Source of the DNA: Micromonospora rifamycinica
Lineage (GTDB): Bacteria; Actinomycetota; Actinomycetes; Mycobacteriales; Micromonosporaceae
Assembly: GCF_900090265.1 (NCBI RefSeq)
Contig: NZ_LT607752.1
Coordinates: forward strand, 3,472,001-3,536,000
DNA length: 64,000 nt
Reading direction: 5' to 3'
A program made the translations under genes and the position numbers. Below are positions 44,481-54,345 of this stretch, in pieces. The notes beneath the pieces are model-generated. The model was not told where the DNA came from. It saw nothing but the letters and a program-made list of their open reading frames with translations, and did not search any database. Numbering within the stretch: position 1 is the stretch's first letter; the number at the start of each line of letters is the position of its first letter.

Positions 44481-47400
44481 CCTTCTTGCTCCTTCTGCCC
44501 GCTCCCGCCCGCCGGGCCGAAGCCAGACGGCGAGGATTGCTGCCCGCCCGGAGTCGCGTCCGGGTTGGTGGGGTTGTCCGAGGTGGTCCGGCCGCGTTGC
44601 ACACCTCGATGGTAGGCCGAGAGCAGACCCCTGACCGCTTCCGGCGTACGTCGCTGCACCGACGCGGCCGGCTTCTCGATCGCCCCCGGCACGAGCTGCG
44701 CCATCGGCGTCCGCTTCGGCAGGCCGGTCTGGGTGGTCCCGGCCACCGGCGCCTCGGTCGCGGCCACCGCCGCCCGCCAGCCGTCGTCGGCGGCGGTCTG
44801 CCAGGCGGTGGGCTGCGGGGCGGGGCGACGGGTCGCCGGGCCGTCACCGCGACCGGGGAGGCCCCCGTTCGTCGTCCCGTTGTCGCGCGGCATGCCTCCG
44901 GCCGGCGCAGTCTCTGCCATCGGTGCGCTACCTGTCGTCCCTGGGGCGGGGTACTGAACGGCGGGGCCGGCCATGGTGGACCGCGCGGTCATGGTGCCGC
45001 CGCCCGCCGGCTGGCGGGCACCGGGCGCCTCCTCCGGACCCGGCTTGCGGGTGCGGAACCAGGCCGATTCGAGCTCCCGGAAAATCGGCAGCTCCATCGT
45101 CTCGTCCGCGTACCGCTGCTGGGGTGCCTGCTGCGGAGCCGACGGCCGTTGGCCGACCGACGACGGCTGCCCGGCCCGCACCGGCGGGGCCGCGGGCTGC
45201 CGTGGTGCCGGCGCTGCCGACTCGGTGCGCGGCACCCGGGGCAGTTCGGTGGTCATGTCCAGGGCGGCGGCGAGCCGCTCCGGGACCGGCGGGGTGGCGG
45301 TGTCCCGCTCGGGGTTGGCCACCGGCGGCCAGGCCGGCGGCGCGGCGGCACCCGGCGCGGCACCGCCCGAGGTCGGCCGGGACGGCAGCGGAGCGCTGGG
45401 CGACCCGGAGACCGGCGCGACCGGACCCGGCTGACCGGCGTACGGGGACGCCGACACCGGATATCCCGGGGCTGGCTGACCCGACACCGGATAGCCGGAG
45501 ACCGGCTGGCCCGACACCGGGTAGCCGGAGACCGGCTGACCCGACACCGGCTGGCCCGACACCGGATAGCCGGAGACCGGCTGACCCGACACCGGCGCGG
45601 ACGGATACGAGGGGGGCAGCGGCGGTGCCGAAACCGGCGGGACCGGCGGGGAGCTGTACGGCCGGGCCTCCGGGCTGCTCGGCAGCTGGCGCGGGATGAC
45701 CGGCTGCTGGCCGGTGCTGTCCGGGTCGTCGCCGCTGCGCCGCTGGGGCAGCGGGTCGATCTGCTGGCCGTTCGTGGTGCGCGGGGTGAAGCCGTCCCCG
45801 CCGTTGATCCCACCGGCACCGGTGAGGTCCGACCAGGCGGGCATCCCCCGCCCACCGTTGGCGGGAGCGGGGGAACCGTTGCGCGGAGCCGGGTCGAAGG
45901 GGCGTCCGCCGAAGGTGACCTGGTTGCCGGATTCGCCGTGCCGGGCGGCCGCCGGCTGGCCGTTGCCGAGTGCGGGGAGCGCCCCGAAGGCCGGGGTACC
46001 ACCGGAGCCGCCGAGGGCGGGGGCCGGGGAGCCGCCGAAGGCCGGGGTGGAAGCACCACCGAAGGCGGGGGTGGGGGCGCCACCGAAGGCGGGCGCGGCG
46101 CCACCGAACTGCGGGCCGGCGGCCGGCAGGCCGGGGGTGCCCGGGGCCCGGCCGGTGAGGGCGCGGGGCACCAGCACCGACGTGGGCAGGACCACCTCGG
46201 CCACCGTGCCCCGGTCGGTGCCGGGACGCAGCTCCACCTTGACGCCGTGCCGGGACGCCAACCGGGCGACCACGACCAGGCCCATCATCCGGGAGACGGC
46301 CACGTCGACCTGGGGCGGGGTGGCGAGCCGCTCGTTGAGGTCGGCCAGCTGCTCGGCGCTGATGCCGATGCCCCGGTCCTCGACGTAGAGCGACGCCCGG
46401 TCGCCGACCCGGCGGGCCTCGACCATCACCTGGGAGTCCGGCGGGGAGAACGCCGTCGCGTTGTCGAACAGCTCGGCTACCAGGTGGACCAGGTCGTTGA
46501 CCGCGTGCGCGGAGACCTCGATGTCCCGGTCGATGATCCCGAACTCGATCCGGGTGTAGTGCTCGACCTCGGACTGCGCGGCGCGCAGCACGTCGATCAG
46601 GGCGGCCGGCTCCCGCTGCACCCGGGTGGAGTCGGCACCGGCGAGGACCAGCAGGTTCTCGTCGTTGCGGCGCATCCGGGTGGCCAGGTGGTCGAGCTGG
46701 AACAGCTCGGCCAGACGGTCCGGGTCCTCCTCGCCGCGCTCCAGCCGGTCGAGGTGGCCGATCAGCCGGTCGACCAGGATCTGCGAGCGGCGGGCGAGGT
46801 TGACGAACATCGTCGCGACCGAGGAGCGGAGCGCGGCCTGCTCGGCGGCGGTCCGGACGGCTTCCAGGTGGACGGCGTTGAACGCCTCGGTCACCTGGCC
46901 GAACTCGTCCCGGCTGCGGACCGGCAGCGGCTCGGCGATCTGGTTGGCGAGCTGGGCCGGGGACTGCTGGCCGGTGAACTGCGGGTCACGCAGCCGGGCC
47001 ACCGCCTGCGGCAGGCCGAACTGGGCGATCGACAGGGCACCCTGCCGCAGCTCGCGCAGGGACCGGGCCATCGACCGGGCGACCAGGTAGGCGAAGAGGA
47101 TCGCCAGCAGCAGCATGCTGAGCAGCAGGCCGGTCTCCAGGAAGACCTGGCGCTGGACGTCGGAGCGCAGCTCGTCGGCCTTGGCCACGACGTCGCTGTC
47201 GAGGCGTACCTCGACGGAGCGGTTGAGCTGGGCGTACGCGACCATGGCCGCGTCCCACTGGTCGGTGGTGAAGGTGAGGCCGTCCAGCTTGTCGCTGTTC
47301 AACGCGCTGACCTGGCCGGCGTAGATGTCCGCCTGGCGCCGGTCCGAGCCGGAGACGCTCTGGTCCTGGAACTCGCGCTCGGCGCGGGTCGCCACCGCCT

Positions 47401-48142
47401 GGAAACTCTGCAGCGCCTGCTGCTCACCGGTGTTGCTGGAGATGTACAGCTCCCGCAGGGCCGGGGTGTACGCCCTCTGGAGCAGCACCTGGTGCACCGC
47501 GATCCGGCGGACCGAGGCGTACTCCTTGGCCCGGGCCATCGCGGCGGCGGCCCGCATCTGGTCGCTCAGGTCGTTGTCGCCGGCGAGCTGGGTGGCCGAG
47601 TCGCGGATGGTGATCAGGTTGTTGATCAGACCGGTGTACCGGCTGACCGCCTCGCTGAGGCGGAGCTTGCCGTTGTAGACCTGGCTGCGGATGCCGGGCA
47701 TCTCGGTGAGGTCGCTGTCGATCCGGTCGAGCTGTGTCTCCAGGGTCGCCGGCAGGCCCTCGATCTCGGCGCGCTGCTGCGAGTAGGGCACCTTGGACTG
47801 GTCGACCCGCTGGTTGACCCGGTTGTACGCCTCCTGGTACTGCTCACGGGCCTGCCCCTTGGGCGAGCCGAGCAGCAGGACGGCGTTGGTGCGTTCGTCC
47901 TGGAGGGTGTTGACCAGGTCACCGGAGTAACCCACCAGGTTGGCCAGGTCACCCGCCCGGTTGGCGTTGTTGAGCGTCTGCAGGTGGTCCACCAGGCCGC
48001 TGGTGCCCACGACGACCGTGGCGATGGTCGGCACGATCATGATCAGGCCGAGCTTGGACCAGATCGGCATGTCGCGGAGCCGGCCGGCCGGCCGACGCAG
48101 ACGCGACAGGAAGGAGCCCGCCGTCGTTGGCCGTTTGCTCAC
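44477..48142 (-). CDS. Conservon sensor histidine kinase with nitrate/nitrite-sensing domain (CvnA-like)
   Basis: A 1221-residue membrane sensor. A first helix ([20 protein letters not shown]) and a second at about 335-355 bracket an extracellular helical NIT-type domain ([17 protein letters not shown]). A HAMP-like segment, the [20 protein letters not shown] dimerisation helix and [20 protein letters not shown] follow. The HATPase region has the N-box [12 protein letters not shown] (about 560) and DRGIGIS (about 588). The last 580 residues are Pro/Gly/Ala-rich, with PVSGYP/PVSGQP units at about 850-905 and APAFGG units before them. The tail has ESAWFRTRK (about 1028) and [14 protein letters not shown] (about 1140). 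Conservon CvnA proteins are thought to act as receptor or exchange factor for CvnD. GTG at 48142 chosen. Confidence 0.9.
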   Translation of the reverse strand: MSKRPTTAGSFLSRLRRPAGRLRDMPIWSKLGLIMIVPTIATVVVGTSGLVDHLQTLNNANRAGDLANLVGYSGDLVNTLQDERTNAVLLLGSPKGQAREQYQEAYNRVNQRVDQSKVPYSQQRAEIEGLPATLETQLDRIDSDLTEMPGIRSQVYNGKLRLSEAVSRYTGLINNLITIRDSATQLAGDNDLSDQMRAAAAMARAKEYASVRRIAVHQVLLQRAYTPALRELYISSNTGEQQALQSFQAVATRAEREFQDQSVSGSDRRQADIYAGQVSALNSDKLDGLTFTTDQWDAAMVAYAQLNRSVEVRLDSDVVAKADELRSDVQRQVFLETGLLLSMLLLAILFAYLVARSMARSLRELRQGALSIAQFGLPQAVARLRDPQFTGQQSPAQLANQIAEPLPVRSRDEFGQVTEAFNAVHLEAVRTAAEQAALRSSVATMFVNLARRSQILVDRLIGHLDRLERGEEDPDRLAELFQLDHLATRMRRNDENLLVLAGADSTRVQREPAALIDVLRAAQSEVEHYTRIEFGIIDRDIEVSAHAVNDLVHLVAELFDNATAFSPPDSQVMVEARRVGDRASLYVEDRGIGISAEQLADLNERLATPPQVDVAVSRMMGLVVVARLASRHGVKVELRPGTDRGTVAEVVLPTSVLVPRALTGRAPGTPGLPAAGPQFGGAAPAFGGAPTPAFGGASTPAFGGSPAPALGGSGGTPAFGALPALGNGQPAAARHGESGNQVTFGGRPFDPAPRNGSPAPANGGRGMPAWSDLTGAGGINGGDGFTPRTTNGQQIDPLPQRRSGDDPDSTGQQPVIPRQLPSSPEARPYSSPPVPPVSAPPLPPSYPSAPVSGQPVSGYPVSGQPVSGQPVSGYPVSGQPVSGYPVSGQPAPGYPVSASPYAGQPGPVAPVSGSPSAPLPSRPTSGGAAPGAAAPPAWPPVANPERDTATPPVPERLAAALDMTTELPRVPRTESAAPAPRQPAAPPVRAGQPSSVGQRPSAPQQAPQQRYADETMELPIFRELESAWFRTRKPGPEEAPGARQPAGGGTMTARSTMAGPAVQYPAPGTTGSAPMAETAPAGGMPRDNGTTNGGLPGRGDGPATRRPAPQPTAWQTAADDGWRAAVAATEAPVAGTTQTGLPKRTPMAQLVPGAIEKPAASVQRRTPEAVRGLLSAYHRGVQRGRTTSDNPTNPDATPGGQQSSPSGFGPAGGSGQKEQEG

Positions 48143-48335
48143 GTCACCGCCCTCGCGATTACAGCGTCTCCGCGTTGCCACGGGCAACGCCCAGCAACCG
48201 ACCCGGCGGGTCGGACCTCCGAGATTCCATCACGCCTCCCCTGAAAGAGAAAGCCCAGGTTGTCGGTCACCGGAGGTGTGATGAGATGTTGATGCAATTT
48301 GATCGCAATCCGTCTGGCCGGAGTTACTCAAAGTA

Positions 48336-48938
48336 ATGGAATGTCCCCACCGCGTGGTCCTGCTGGCCGGCCCTTCCGGGTCCGGAAAGTCGTACATAGC
48401 CCATCGAACCGGTCTCCCCGTACTCTGTCTGGACGACTTCTACAAGAACGGCGATGACCCTACGTTGCCCCGACAGAACGGACTGGTCGACTGGGACGCG
48501 CCCGAGTCGTGGGACGCGGAAACCGCCGTGGAGACAATTGCCCGACTGGCCCGGCAGGGCCGGACCGAAGTTCCGGTCTATGCGATCGGCGCCGATCGAC
48601 AAGTGGCCACCCGGCCATTTGAGGTGACCGGATCGCCACTCTTCATCGCCGAAGGGATTTTCGCTGCCGAGATCGTCGAGGAGTGCCGCCGACGGGGCAT
48701 CCTCGCCGCAGCGTACGCGCTGCGGCGGCCGCGCGGGGCGACCTTCGTCCGCCGGCTGGCCCGTGACCTGGCAGAGCAGCGCAAGGCACCCGGGGTGCTG
48801 CTCCGGCGCGGGGTGGCACTGCTGCGCGCCGAACCGGCGGTGCTGCGCCGACAGACCGGCCTCGGCGCCGAGGCGGCCCACGCCCGGGAAATCCTGCGCC
48901 GGGTGGCCGACCTGGTCGCCGGCCACCCGCACCGGTGA
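48336..48938 (+). CDS. Uridine kinase-like P-loop kinase
   Basis: A 200-residue P-loop kinase: Walker A LLAGPSGSGKSYIAHRTG, then LPVLCLDDFYKNGDDPTLP (the D-D-F-Y motif of uridine and panthothenate kinase relatives), VDWDAPESWD, and FIAEGIFAAEIVEECRRRG, close to uridine/cytidine kinase order. A lid-like basic region RRPRGATFVRRLARDLAEQR follows. It should phosphorylate a nucleoside, most probably uridine, with ATP or GTP. TACTCA at 48325-48330 close to the ATG suggests a leaderless message. One base separates its stop from that of the convergent adenosine deaminase. Confidence 0.8.
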   Translation: MECPHRVVLLAGPSGSGKSYIAHRTGLPVLCLDDFYKNGDDPTLPRQNGLVDWDAPESWDAETAVETIARLARQGRTEVPVYAIGADRQVATRPFEVTGSPLFIAEGIFAAEIVEECRRRGILAAAYALRRPRGATFVRRLARDLAEQRKAPGVLLRRGVALLRAEPAVLRRQTGLGAEAAHAREILRRVADLVAGHPHR

Positions 48939-48939
48939 G

Positions 48940-50016
48940 TCAGCCGATCAGCTTCGCGTACGCCGGCTTGATCACCTCGTCGATGATGGCCAGCCGCTCG
49001 TCGAACGGGATGAAGGCGCTCTTCATCGCGTTGACGGTGAACCACTGCAGCTCCGCCCAGCCGTAGCCGAAGTTCTCCACCAGCAGCGCCATCTCCCGGG
49101 ACATCGAGGTGCCGCTCATCAACCGGTTGTCGGTGTTCACCGTCACCCGGAACCGCAGCTCCCGCAGCAGCCCGATCGGGTGGTCGGCGATCGACGCCAC
49201 CGCCCCGGTCTGCACGTTGGACGACGGGCACAGCTCCAGCGGGATCCGCTTGTCCCGCACGTAGGCGGCCAGCCGGCCCAGCGTCGGCGTCGGGCCGGGG
49301 GTGATGTCGTCCACGATCCGTACCCCGTGACCCAGCCGGTCCGCCCCGCACCACTGGATGGCCTGCCAGATCGACGGCAGCCCGAACGCCTCGCCGGCGT
49401 GGATGGTGAAGTGGAAGTTCTCCCGCTGGAGGTACTCGAAGGCGTCCAGGTGCCGGGTGGGCGGGAAACCCGCCTCGGCGCCCGCGATGTCGAAGCCCAC
49501 CACCCCGGCGTCGCGGTGCCGGACGGCCAGCTCGGCGATCTCCTGCGACCGGGCGGCGTGCCGCATCGCGGTGAGCAGGGTGCCGACCCGGATCTGGGTG
49601 CCCGCCGCAGCGGCCTCGGCGCTGCCCTCGACGAAGCCGGCGACGACCGCCTCGACCACCTCGTCCAGGGTGAGGTTCTGCTCCAGGTGCTGCTCGGGGG
49701 CGAACCGGACCTCCGCGTAGACCACGCCGTCGGCGGCCAGGTCGAGCGCGCACTCGCGGGCCACCCGGCGCAGCGCCGGGGCGGTCTGCATGACGGCGAC
49801 GGTGTGCGCGAACGTCTCCAGGTAGCGCTCCAGCGAACCGGAGTGCGCCGCCTCCGCGAACCACCGGCCGAGTGCCTCCGGATCGGTGCTCGGCAGCTCG
49901 TGCCCCACCTCGGCGGCCAGCTCGACGATCGTCGCCGGCCGCAGGCCGCCGTCGAGGTGATCGTGCAGCAGCGCTTTCGGGACCTTGACGATGTCCTCGT
50001 ATCGGATTGCGACCAT
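48940..50016 (-). CDS. add: Adenosine deaminase
   Basis: A 358-residue zinc amidohydrolase converting (deoxy)adenosine to (deoxy)inosine. Seen are the zinc ligands in [34 protein letters not shown], the zinc His in [15 protein letters not shown] with catalytic Glu, [21 protein letters not shown] and the zinc Asp in [15 protein letters not shown]. Complete length; GTG or ATG start near 50016. It is convergent with the uridine kinase gene and belongs to the salvage gene group. Confidence 0.96.
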   Translation of the reverse strand: MVAIRYEDIVKVPKALLHDHLDGGLRPATIVELAAEVGHELPSTDPEALGRWFAEAAHSGSLERYLETFAHTVAVMQTAPALRRVARECALDLAADGVVYAEVRFAPEQHLEQNLTLDEVVEAVVAGFVEGSAEAAAAGTQIRVGTLLTAMRHAARSQEIAELAVRHRDAGVVGFDIAGAEAGFPPTRHLDAFEYLQRENFHFTIHAGEAFGLPSIWQAIQWCGADRLGHGVRIVDDITPGPTPTLGRLAAYVRDKRIPLELCPSSNVQTGAVASIADHPIGLLRELRFRVTVNTDNRLMSGTSMSREMALLVENFGYGWAELQWFTVNAMKSAFIPFDERLAIIDEVIKPAYAKLIG

Positions 50017-50082
50017 CCCCCGACCCTAGTCACGCGCACCGGCGGCCCACGACCAGGCTCGCGGTGATCCACCACCGCGCCG

Positions 50083-50135
50083 CCCCGCCCCGATCGGCCC
50101 CGCCCCGATCGGCCCCGCCCCGATCGGCCCCGCCC
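50083..50135. repeat. 15-bp tandem repeat (CCCCGCCCCGATCGG), three units
   Basis: GATCGG recurs at 50092, 50107 and 50122 with a period of exactly 15 bp, and the surrounding CCCCGCCCC is the same in each unit. It lies in the 282-bp gap between the divergent adenosine deaminase and rRNA methyltransferase genes, which otherwise has no visible gene. Confidence 0.85.
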
Positions 50136-50298
50136 CACCCCGGCCCTGCCCCGGTCAGGCCCGCGGCCGGCCCGCATCATCGCCGAGGTGGCGGTATCAG
50201 CGCGGGTGGACACCGCCACCTCGGCACCCTTGAGTCGACCGAGGACCTCCCGGGACACCTCGGCCGCCACGTCGGCCCCGCGCCGTAGGCTGCTGCGG

Positions 50299-51300
50299 GT
50301 GAACGCGCCGCACTCGTCCGACCGTCCCGGCAACGCGCCGCAGCCGGACGACACGACCCGGCCGGACGACACGACCCAGCCGAACGACACCACGAAGGCG
50401 GACGACACGACGCAGCCGGACGGCTTGACGACGCCCGTCGACGCGACGCATCCGCTGGTCGTGGCCCGGTTGCGCTGCCCGGTCTGCGCCGGGCCGCTGG
50501 CCGCCGCGACCGACACCCGCGCGTTGCGCTGCCCCCGCCGGCACAGCTTCGACCTGGCCCGCCAGGGGTACGTCAACCTGCTCACCGGCCGCTCCCCGCA
50601 CGTCGGGGACACCGCCGAGATGGTCGCCGCCCGAGCTGACTTCCTGGCCGCCGGGCACTACCACCTCATCTCGTCCGCCCTGGCCGAGGCGGCAGCGACC
50701 CACGCGGGCACCGCGGGCTTCGGGGCGTACCCGCTGGTGGTGGATGCCGGAGCGGGCACCGGGCGGCACCTCGCGGCGGTGCTGGCGGCGCTGCCCGACG
50801 CCGTCGGCCTGGCCCTGGACGTCGCCAAGCCGGCGCTGCGCCGCGCCGCCCGCGCCCACCCGCGGGCCGCCGCCGCGCTCGCCGACACCTGGCGGCCGCT
50901 GCCGCTGGCCGACCGCTCGGTCGCCGTGCTGCTCAACGTCTTCGCGCCGCGCAACGGCGACGAGTTCCACCGGGTGCTCCACCCGGCCGGGGCGCTGCTG
51001 GTGGTCACCCCCACCGACGCCCACCTGGCCGAACTGGTCGAGGTGCTCGGGCTGCTGCGGGTCGACCCGGCCAAGGCCGACCGGGTCGCCGACAGCCTCG
51101 CCGGGCGGTTCACCCCGGAGCACGCCACCGTGCACACCGCCCGGCTCGCGCTGGACCGGGCCGAGGTCACCACCCTGGTCGGGATGGGGCCGAGCGCCTG
51201 GCACACCGACCCGCACCGGCTCGCCGCCGCGATCGACGCGCTGCCCGCCCCGGTCACGGTGACCGCCTCGGTACGGCTCACCGTCTGGCGTCCCCGCTGA
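50299..51300 (+). CDS. RlmA-type 23S rRNA (guanine-N1) methyltransferase
   Basis: A 333-residue protein with an N-terminal zinc finger (LRCPVCAGPLAAATDTRALR and CPRRHSFDLARQGYVNLL, residues about 57-95), then the SAM-binding domain (VVDAGAGTGRHLAAVL, LALDVAKPALRRAAR, ADTWRPLPLADRSVAV). This is the RlmA(I)/RlmA(II) pattern, which methylates G745 or G748 of 23S rRNA; RlmA(II) members (TlrB, MyrA) give resistance to mycinosylated macrolides, and MyrA comes from a Micromonospora. Which of the two this is cannot be told. About 50 residues of disordered, acidic N-terminus contain four six-residue repeats (PDDTTR-like). GTG at 50299 is probably leaderless (TAGGCT upstream). Confidence 0.85.
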   Translation: MNAPHSSDRPGNAPQPDDTTRPDDTTQPNDTTKADDTTQPDGLTTPVDATHPLVVARLRCPVCAGPLAAATDTRALRCPRRHSFDLARQGYVNLLTGRSPHVGDTAEMVAARADFLAAGHYHLISSALAEAAATHAGTAGFGAYPLVVDAGAGTGRHLAAVLAALPDAVGLALDVAKPALRRAARAHPRAAAALADTWRPLPLADRSVAVLLNVFAPRNGDEFHRVLHPAGALLVVTPTDAHLAELVEVLGLLRVDPAKADRVADSLAGRFTPEHATVHTARLALDRAEVTTLVGMGPSAWHTDPHRLAAAIDALPAPVTVTASVRLTVWRPR

Positions 51301-51349
51301 CCTGCGGCGGCACCGGCCCCCGATCTGCGGCGGCATCCTGTCCCGCCGG

Positions 51350-52030
51350 TCAGGTGGAGAGGTCGACCTCTTCCCAGCCGGGCGGCTCGTCGTGGTACGG
51401 CCCCCGCAGCATCACCGCCCACTCCAACGCCCACCGGCGCTGGCCGATCGCGTTCGCGTCCACCAGGCCGGGCAGCCGGTGCCCCGACCGCTCCACCTCC
51501 AGGTACGCCCAGTCCAGGCAGTAGTGCAGGTCGAGCAGGGCGGCGGCGTCCGCCGGGTGCTGCGGAGCGGCCAGGATCCGTGCCCGCCACTGGTCGAAGG
51601 TCTCCCCACCGGCGAGGTACGGCATCCGCTCCACCAGCCGCTCGTCCACCGGCACGGTCGGGTCGAGCTGCTTGCTCAGGCCGAGCACCCAGGACAGCGA
51701 GAAGAGCGCGTCGTGGTGCAGGACGAACGAGCGGTGGTCGCCCCTGCCGCCGACCACGAACTGCCACTCCGGCGGGGTGACCATGTCGACCAGGTGGGAT
51801 TCGAGCAGCCAGCTCATCGCGGTCTGGGCGGGCATCCCGAAGCACCGGGCCAGGATCAGGTGCAGCACCGCGATGCGGGCCTCGATCTCCCCGGTGGGTC
51901 GCAGCTCGACCTCGTCGCCCGGCTCCCACACCAGGGGAAACTTGGCCGGCGGCAGTGGTAGGCCCAGCCGGGACAACTCGTCGAGGCTCGCCTCGCGGAC
52001 CTCCCGTGGATCGGGGGCGGCTACCAGCAC
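51350..52030 (-). CDS. DUF4272-like protein
   Basis: A 226-residue soluble protein that I match to the DUF4272 family by its layout: REASLDELSRLGLPLPPAKF at the start, RIAVLHLILARCFGMPAQTA in the first third, a central VLGLSKQLDPTVPVDE and a final DLHYCLDWAYLEVER with RWALEWAV. Function unknown. It is downstream of deoA on the same strand, separated by 135 bp that contain a TATTCT-type -10 at 52090-52095 and a 12-bp palindrome CCCTGGCCAGGG (52078-52089), so it probably has its own promoter. Confidence 0.65.
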   Translation of the reverse strand: MLVAAPDPREVREASLDELSRLGLPLPPAKFPLVWEPGDEVELRPTGEIEARIAVLHLILARCFGMPAQTAMSWLLESHLVDMVTPPEWQFVVGGRGDHRSFVLHHDALFSLSWVLGLSKQLDPTVPVDERLVERMPYLAGGETFDQWRARILAAPQHPADAAALLDLHYCLDWAYLEVERSGHRLPGLVDANAIGQRRWALEWAVMLRGPYHDEPPGWEEVDLST

Positions 52031-52165
52031 GGTCGGAAATCCTGTCTGCTCACGTCGGCGTCACCACCGTTCGATCCCCCTGGCCAGGGAGAATAACGTT
52101 CCGTGGCGACCAGCGCCATGCCGGCCACCCCGATCGGCCGCACCGGTCGGGACCGGTCCGGCGGT

Positions 52166-53446
52166 TCAGCCGATCCGCTCGATGACCAGCGGCGACGGCG
52201 GCGGCGCGGCGGCGGCGACCCGGACCGCCCGGTCCGCCTCGGCCCGCGCCGCCGGCAGCCGCGACGCGTCGTCGGCCCGCAGCTCGTACAGCGGGTCGCC
52301 GGCCCGCACCGGGTCTCCGGGGCGCTTGTGCAGCACCACCCCGGCCGCGGCGCTGACCGGGTCCTCCTTGCGGGCGCGACCGGCGCCGAGTCGCCACGCG
52401 GCCACCCCGATGGCGTACGCGTCGACCGACTCGACGAACCCGTCGGCCCCGGCGCGGACCGTCTCCACCTCGTTGGGGGTCGGCAGCGGGGCGTCCGGGT
52501 CACCGCCCTGCGCCCGGATCATCGCCCGCCAGGCGTCCATGGCCCGCCCGTCACGCAGCGCGGCGGCCGGGTCCGCGTCGGGCAGGCCGGCGGCGTCGAG
52601 CATCTCCCGGGCCAGCGCCAGGGTCAGCTCCACCACGTCGGGCGGGCCACCGCCGGCCAGCACCTGCACCGACTCGGTCACCTCGACCGCGTTGCCGACG
52701 GTCAGGCCGAGCGGGGTGGACATGTCGGTAAGCAGGGCGACCGTCCTGACCCCGTGCGCGTCGCCGAGGGCCACCATGGTCCGGGCCAGCTCCCGGGCGT
52801 CGGCCACGTTCTTCATGAACGCGCCGGAGCCGACCTTGACGTCGAGGACCAGCGCCCCGGTGCCCTCGGCGATCTTCTTGCTCATGATCGAACTGGCGAT
52901 CAGCGGGATCGCCTCCACGGTGCCGGTGACGTCGCGCAGCGCGTACAGCTTGCGGTCGGCCGGGGCGAGCGCGTCACCGGCCGCGCAGATCACCGCGCCG
53001 ACCTCGCGGAGCTGGGCGATGAACTCGGCGTTGCCCAACGACGCCCGCCAGCCGGGGATCGACTCCAGCTTGTCCAGCGTGCCGCCGGTGTGCCCGAGCC
53101 CCCGGCCGGAGAGCTGCGGCACCGCGCCGCCGCAGGCCGCCACCAGCGGGGTGAGCGGCAGGGTGATCTTGTCACCGACCCCGCCGGTGGAGTGTTTGTC
53201 GACGGTCGGCCGGGCCACCGCCGACAGGTCCAGCCGCTCGCCGCTGGCGATCATCGCGGCGGTCCACCGGGCGGTCTCCGGCACCGTCATCCCGCGCAGC
53301 AGGATCGCCATGGCCAGCGCCGACATCTGCTCGTCGGCCACCAGCCCCCTGGTGTAGGCGTCGACGACCCAGTCGATCTGGCCGTCGCTCAGCACGCCCC
53401 CGTCCCGCTTGGCCCGGATGACGTCGACCGCGGTAAAAGCACTCAC
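52166..53446 (-). CDS. deoA: Thymidine phosphorylase
   Basis: A 426-residue pyrimidine nucleoside phosphorylase. Seen are FTAVDVIRAKRDGGVLSDGQ, KHSTGGVGDKITLPL (phosphate site), the signature LSGRGLGHTGGTLDKLES, SIMSKKIAEGTGALVLDVK and a C-terminal domain with GVVLHKRPGDPV. It splits thymidine and deoxyuridine into base and deoxyribose-1-phosphate. GTG at 53446 chosen, with GAAGGAA at proper distance. It is downstream of cytidine deaminase by 52 bp, so deamination of deoxycytidine feeds directly into it. Confidence 0.95.
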   Translation of the reverse strand: MSAFTAVDVIRAKRDGGVLSDGQIDWVVDAYTRGLVADEQMSALAMAILLRGMTVPETARWTAAMIASGERLDLSAVARPTVDKHSTGGVGDKITLPLTPLVAACGGAVPQLSGRGLGHTGGTLDKLESIPGWRASLGNAEFIAQLREVGAVICAAGDALAPADRKLYALRDVTGTVEAIPLIASSIMSKKIAEGTGALVLDVKVGSGAFMKNVADARELARTMVALGDAHGVRTVALLTDMSTPLGLTVGNAVEVTESVQVLAGGGPPDVVELTLALAREMLDAAGLPDADPAAALRDGRAMDAWRAMIRAQGGDPDAPLPTPNEVETVRAGADGFVESVDAYAIGVAAWRLGAGRARKEDPVSAAAGVVLHKRPGDPVRAGDPLYELRADDASRLPAARAEADRAVRVAAAAPPPSPLVIERIG

Positions 53447-53498
53447 CGTTGAGTTCCTTCTGAAGTCGTTGCAGGTAGCGGCCCGGTCACCGGCCGGT

Positions 53499-54209
53499 TC
53501 AGGAGGCGGCCCAGCGGGCCGGAATCTCCAGCGGCGGCTCGCCCTCACCGGCCCAGAAGATGGTGCCCTCCGCGTCCACCACCACGACCCTGGGGGTACG
53601 GGCCAACCCCCAGGTGATCGCCTCTGCCGGGTCGCCCCAGCTCGGCCCCTCCTCCAGCACCCCGGGTCCGGCCTCGTCGGTGTCCCCCGCCGACCGCTCC
53701 CAGTACGCCGTCCAGATCTGCTGCCCGGCGGAGAGATCCGGGTGCACGAAGACCGTCCCCCGCCCCCGCCAGGCGGCCAGCCTGTCCGGCACCACCGGCA
53801 CCGGGTTCTCGCCGACGACCGCCTCGATGTCGGCCACGTCGAAGGCGTGCGGCAGCAGCTCCGCCATCCGCAGCGGACCGGTCCTGGACTCCACCAGGCA
53901 CTCCGGGCCGCCGTTCTCCCAGAGCAGTTGCCGGCACCGGCCGCACGGCATCAGCGGTTCACCGGTCGCGTCGACGCAGGACATCGCGACCAGCCGCCCG
54001 CCGCCGGTGGCGTGCAGCGCGGAGACCACTCCGCACTCGGCGCAGAGGGTCACCCCGTACCCGGCGTTCTCCACGTTGCAGCCGACCACCACCCGGCCGT
54101 CGTCCACCAGGGCCGCCGCGCCGACCGGGAAGTGGGAGTACGGCACGTAGGCGTGTCGCATCACCTCGGTGGCGGCGGCCCGCAGCCGCTTCCAGTCGAT
54201 GTCGCTCAT
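53499..54209 (-). CDS. cdd: Cytidine deaminase with C-terminal extension
   Basis: A 236-residue protein. Residues 1-130 are a complete homotetramer-type cytidine deaminase: YVPYSHFPVGAAALVDDG, CNVENAGYGVTLCAECGVVS with the catalytic Glu, and PCGRCRQLLWE with the second zinc cysteines. Residues 130-236 are an added domain (VFVHPDLSAGQQIWTAYWER, AITWGLARTPRVVVVDAEGT) of no family I recognise. Usual bacterial enzymes of this type are about 130 residues. Start: ATG at 54209, with GAGGG very close; ATG at 54218 is an alternative. A hairpin terminator lies between the transporter genes and this gene, so it may have its own promoter. Confidence 0.9.
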   Translation of the reverse strand: MSDIDWKRLRAAATEVMRHAYVPYSHFPVGAAALVDDGRVVVGCNVENAGYGVTLCAECGVVSALHATGGGRLVAMSCVDATGEPLMPCGRCRQLLWENGGPECLVESRTGPLRMAELLPHAFDVADIEAVVGENPVPVVPDRLAAWRGRGTVFVHPDLSAGQQIWTAYWERSAGDTDEAGPGVLEEGPSWGDPAEAITWGLARTPRVVVVDAEGTIFWAGEGEPPLEIPARWAAS

Positions 54210-54303
54210 ATCCCTCATTCTGCCCAGGGCACCCGGCCCGGACGCGCGTCGGGTGCCGGTCGGCCACCGCCGTGGGTCGCACCCGTCGCCGGAAACGCCC
54301 CGG

Positions 54304-54327
54304 CCCGGCGGGACGGATCCCGCCGGG
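54304..54327 (-). terminator. Hairpin between nucleoside permease gene and cdd
   Basis: Perfect 10-bp stem (CCCGGCGGGA 54304-54313; TCCCGCCGGG 54318-54327) closed by a 4-base loop, 19 bases past the permease stop codon. It may separate the transporter operon from cdd-deoA or reduce read-through into them. Confidence 0.6.
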
Positions 54328-54345
54328 GCGGGAGCGGGCCGCGTC

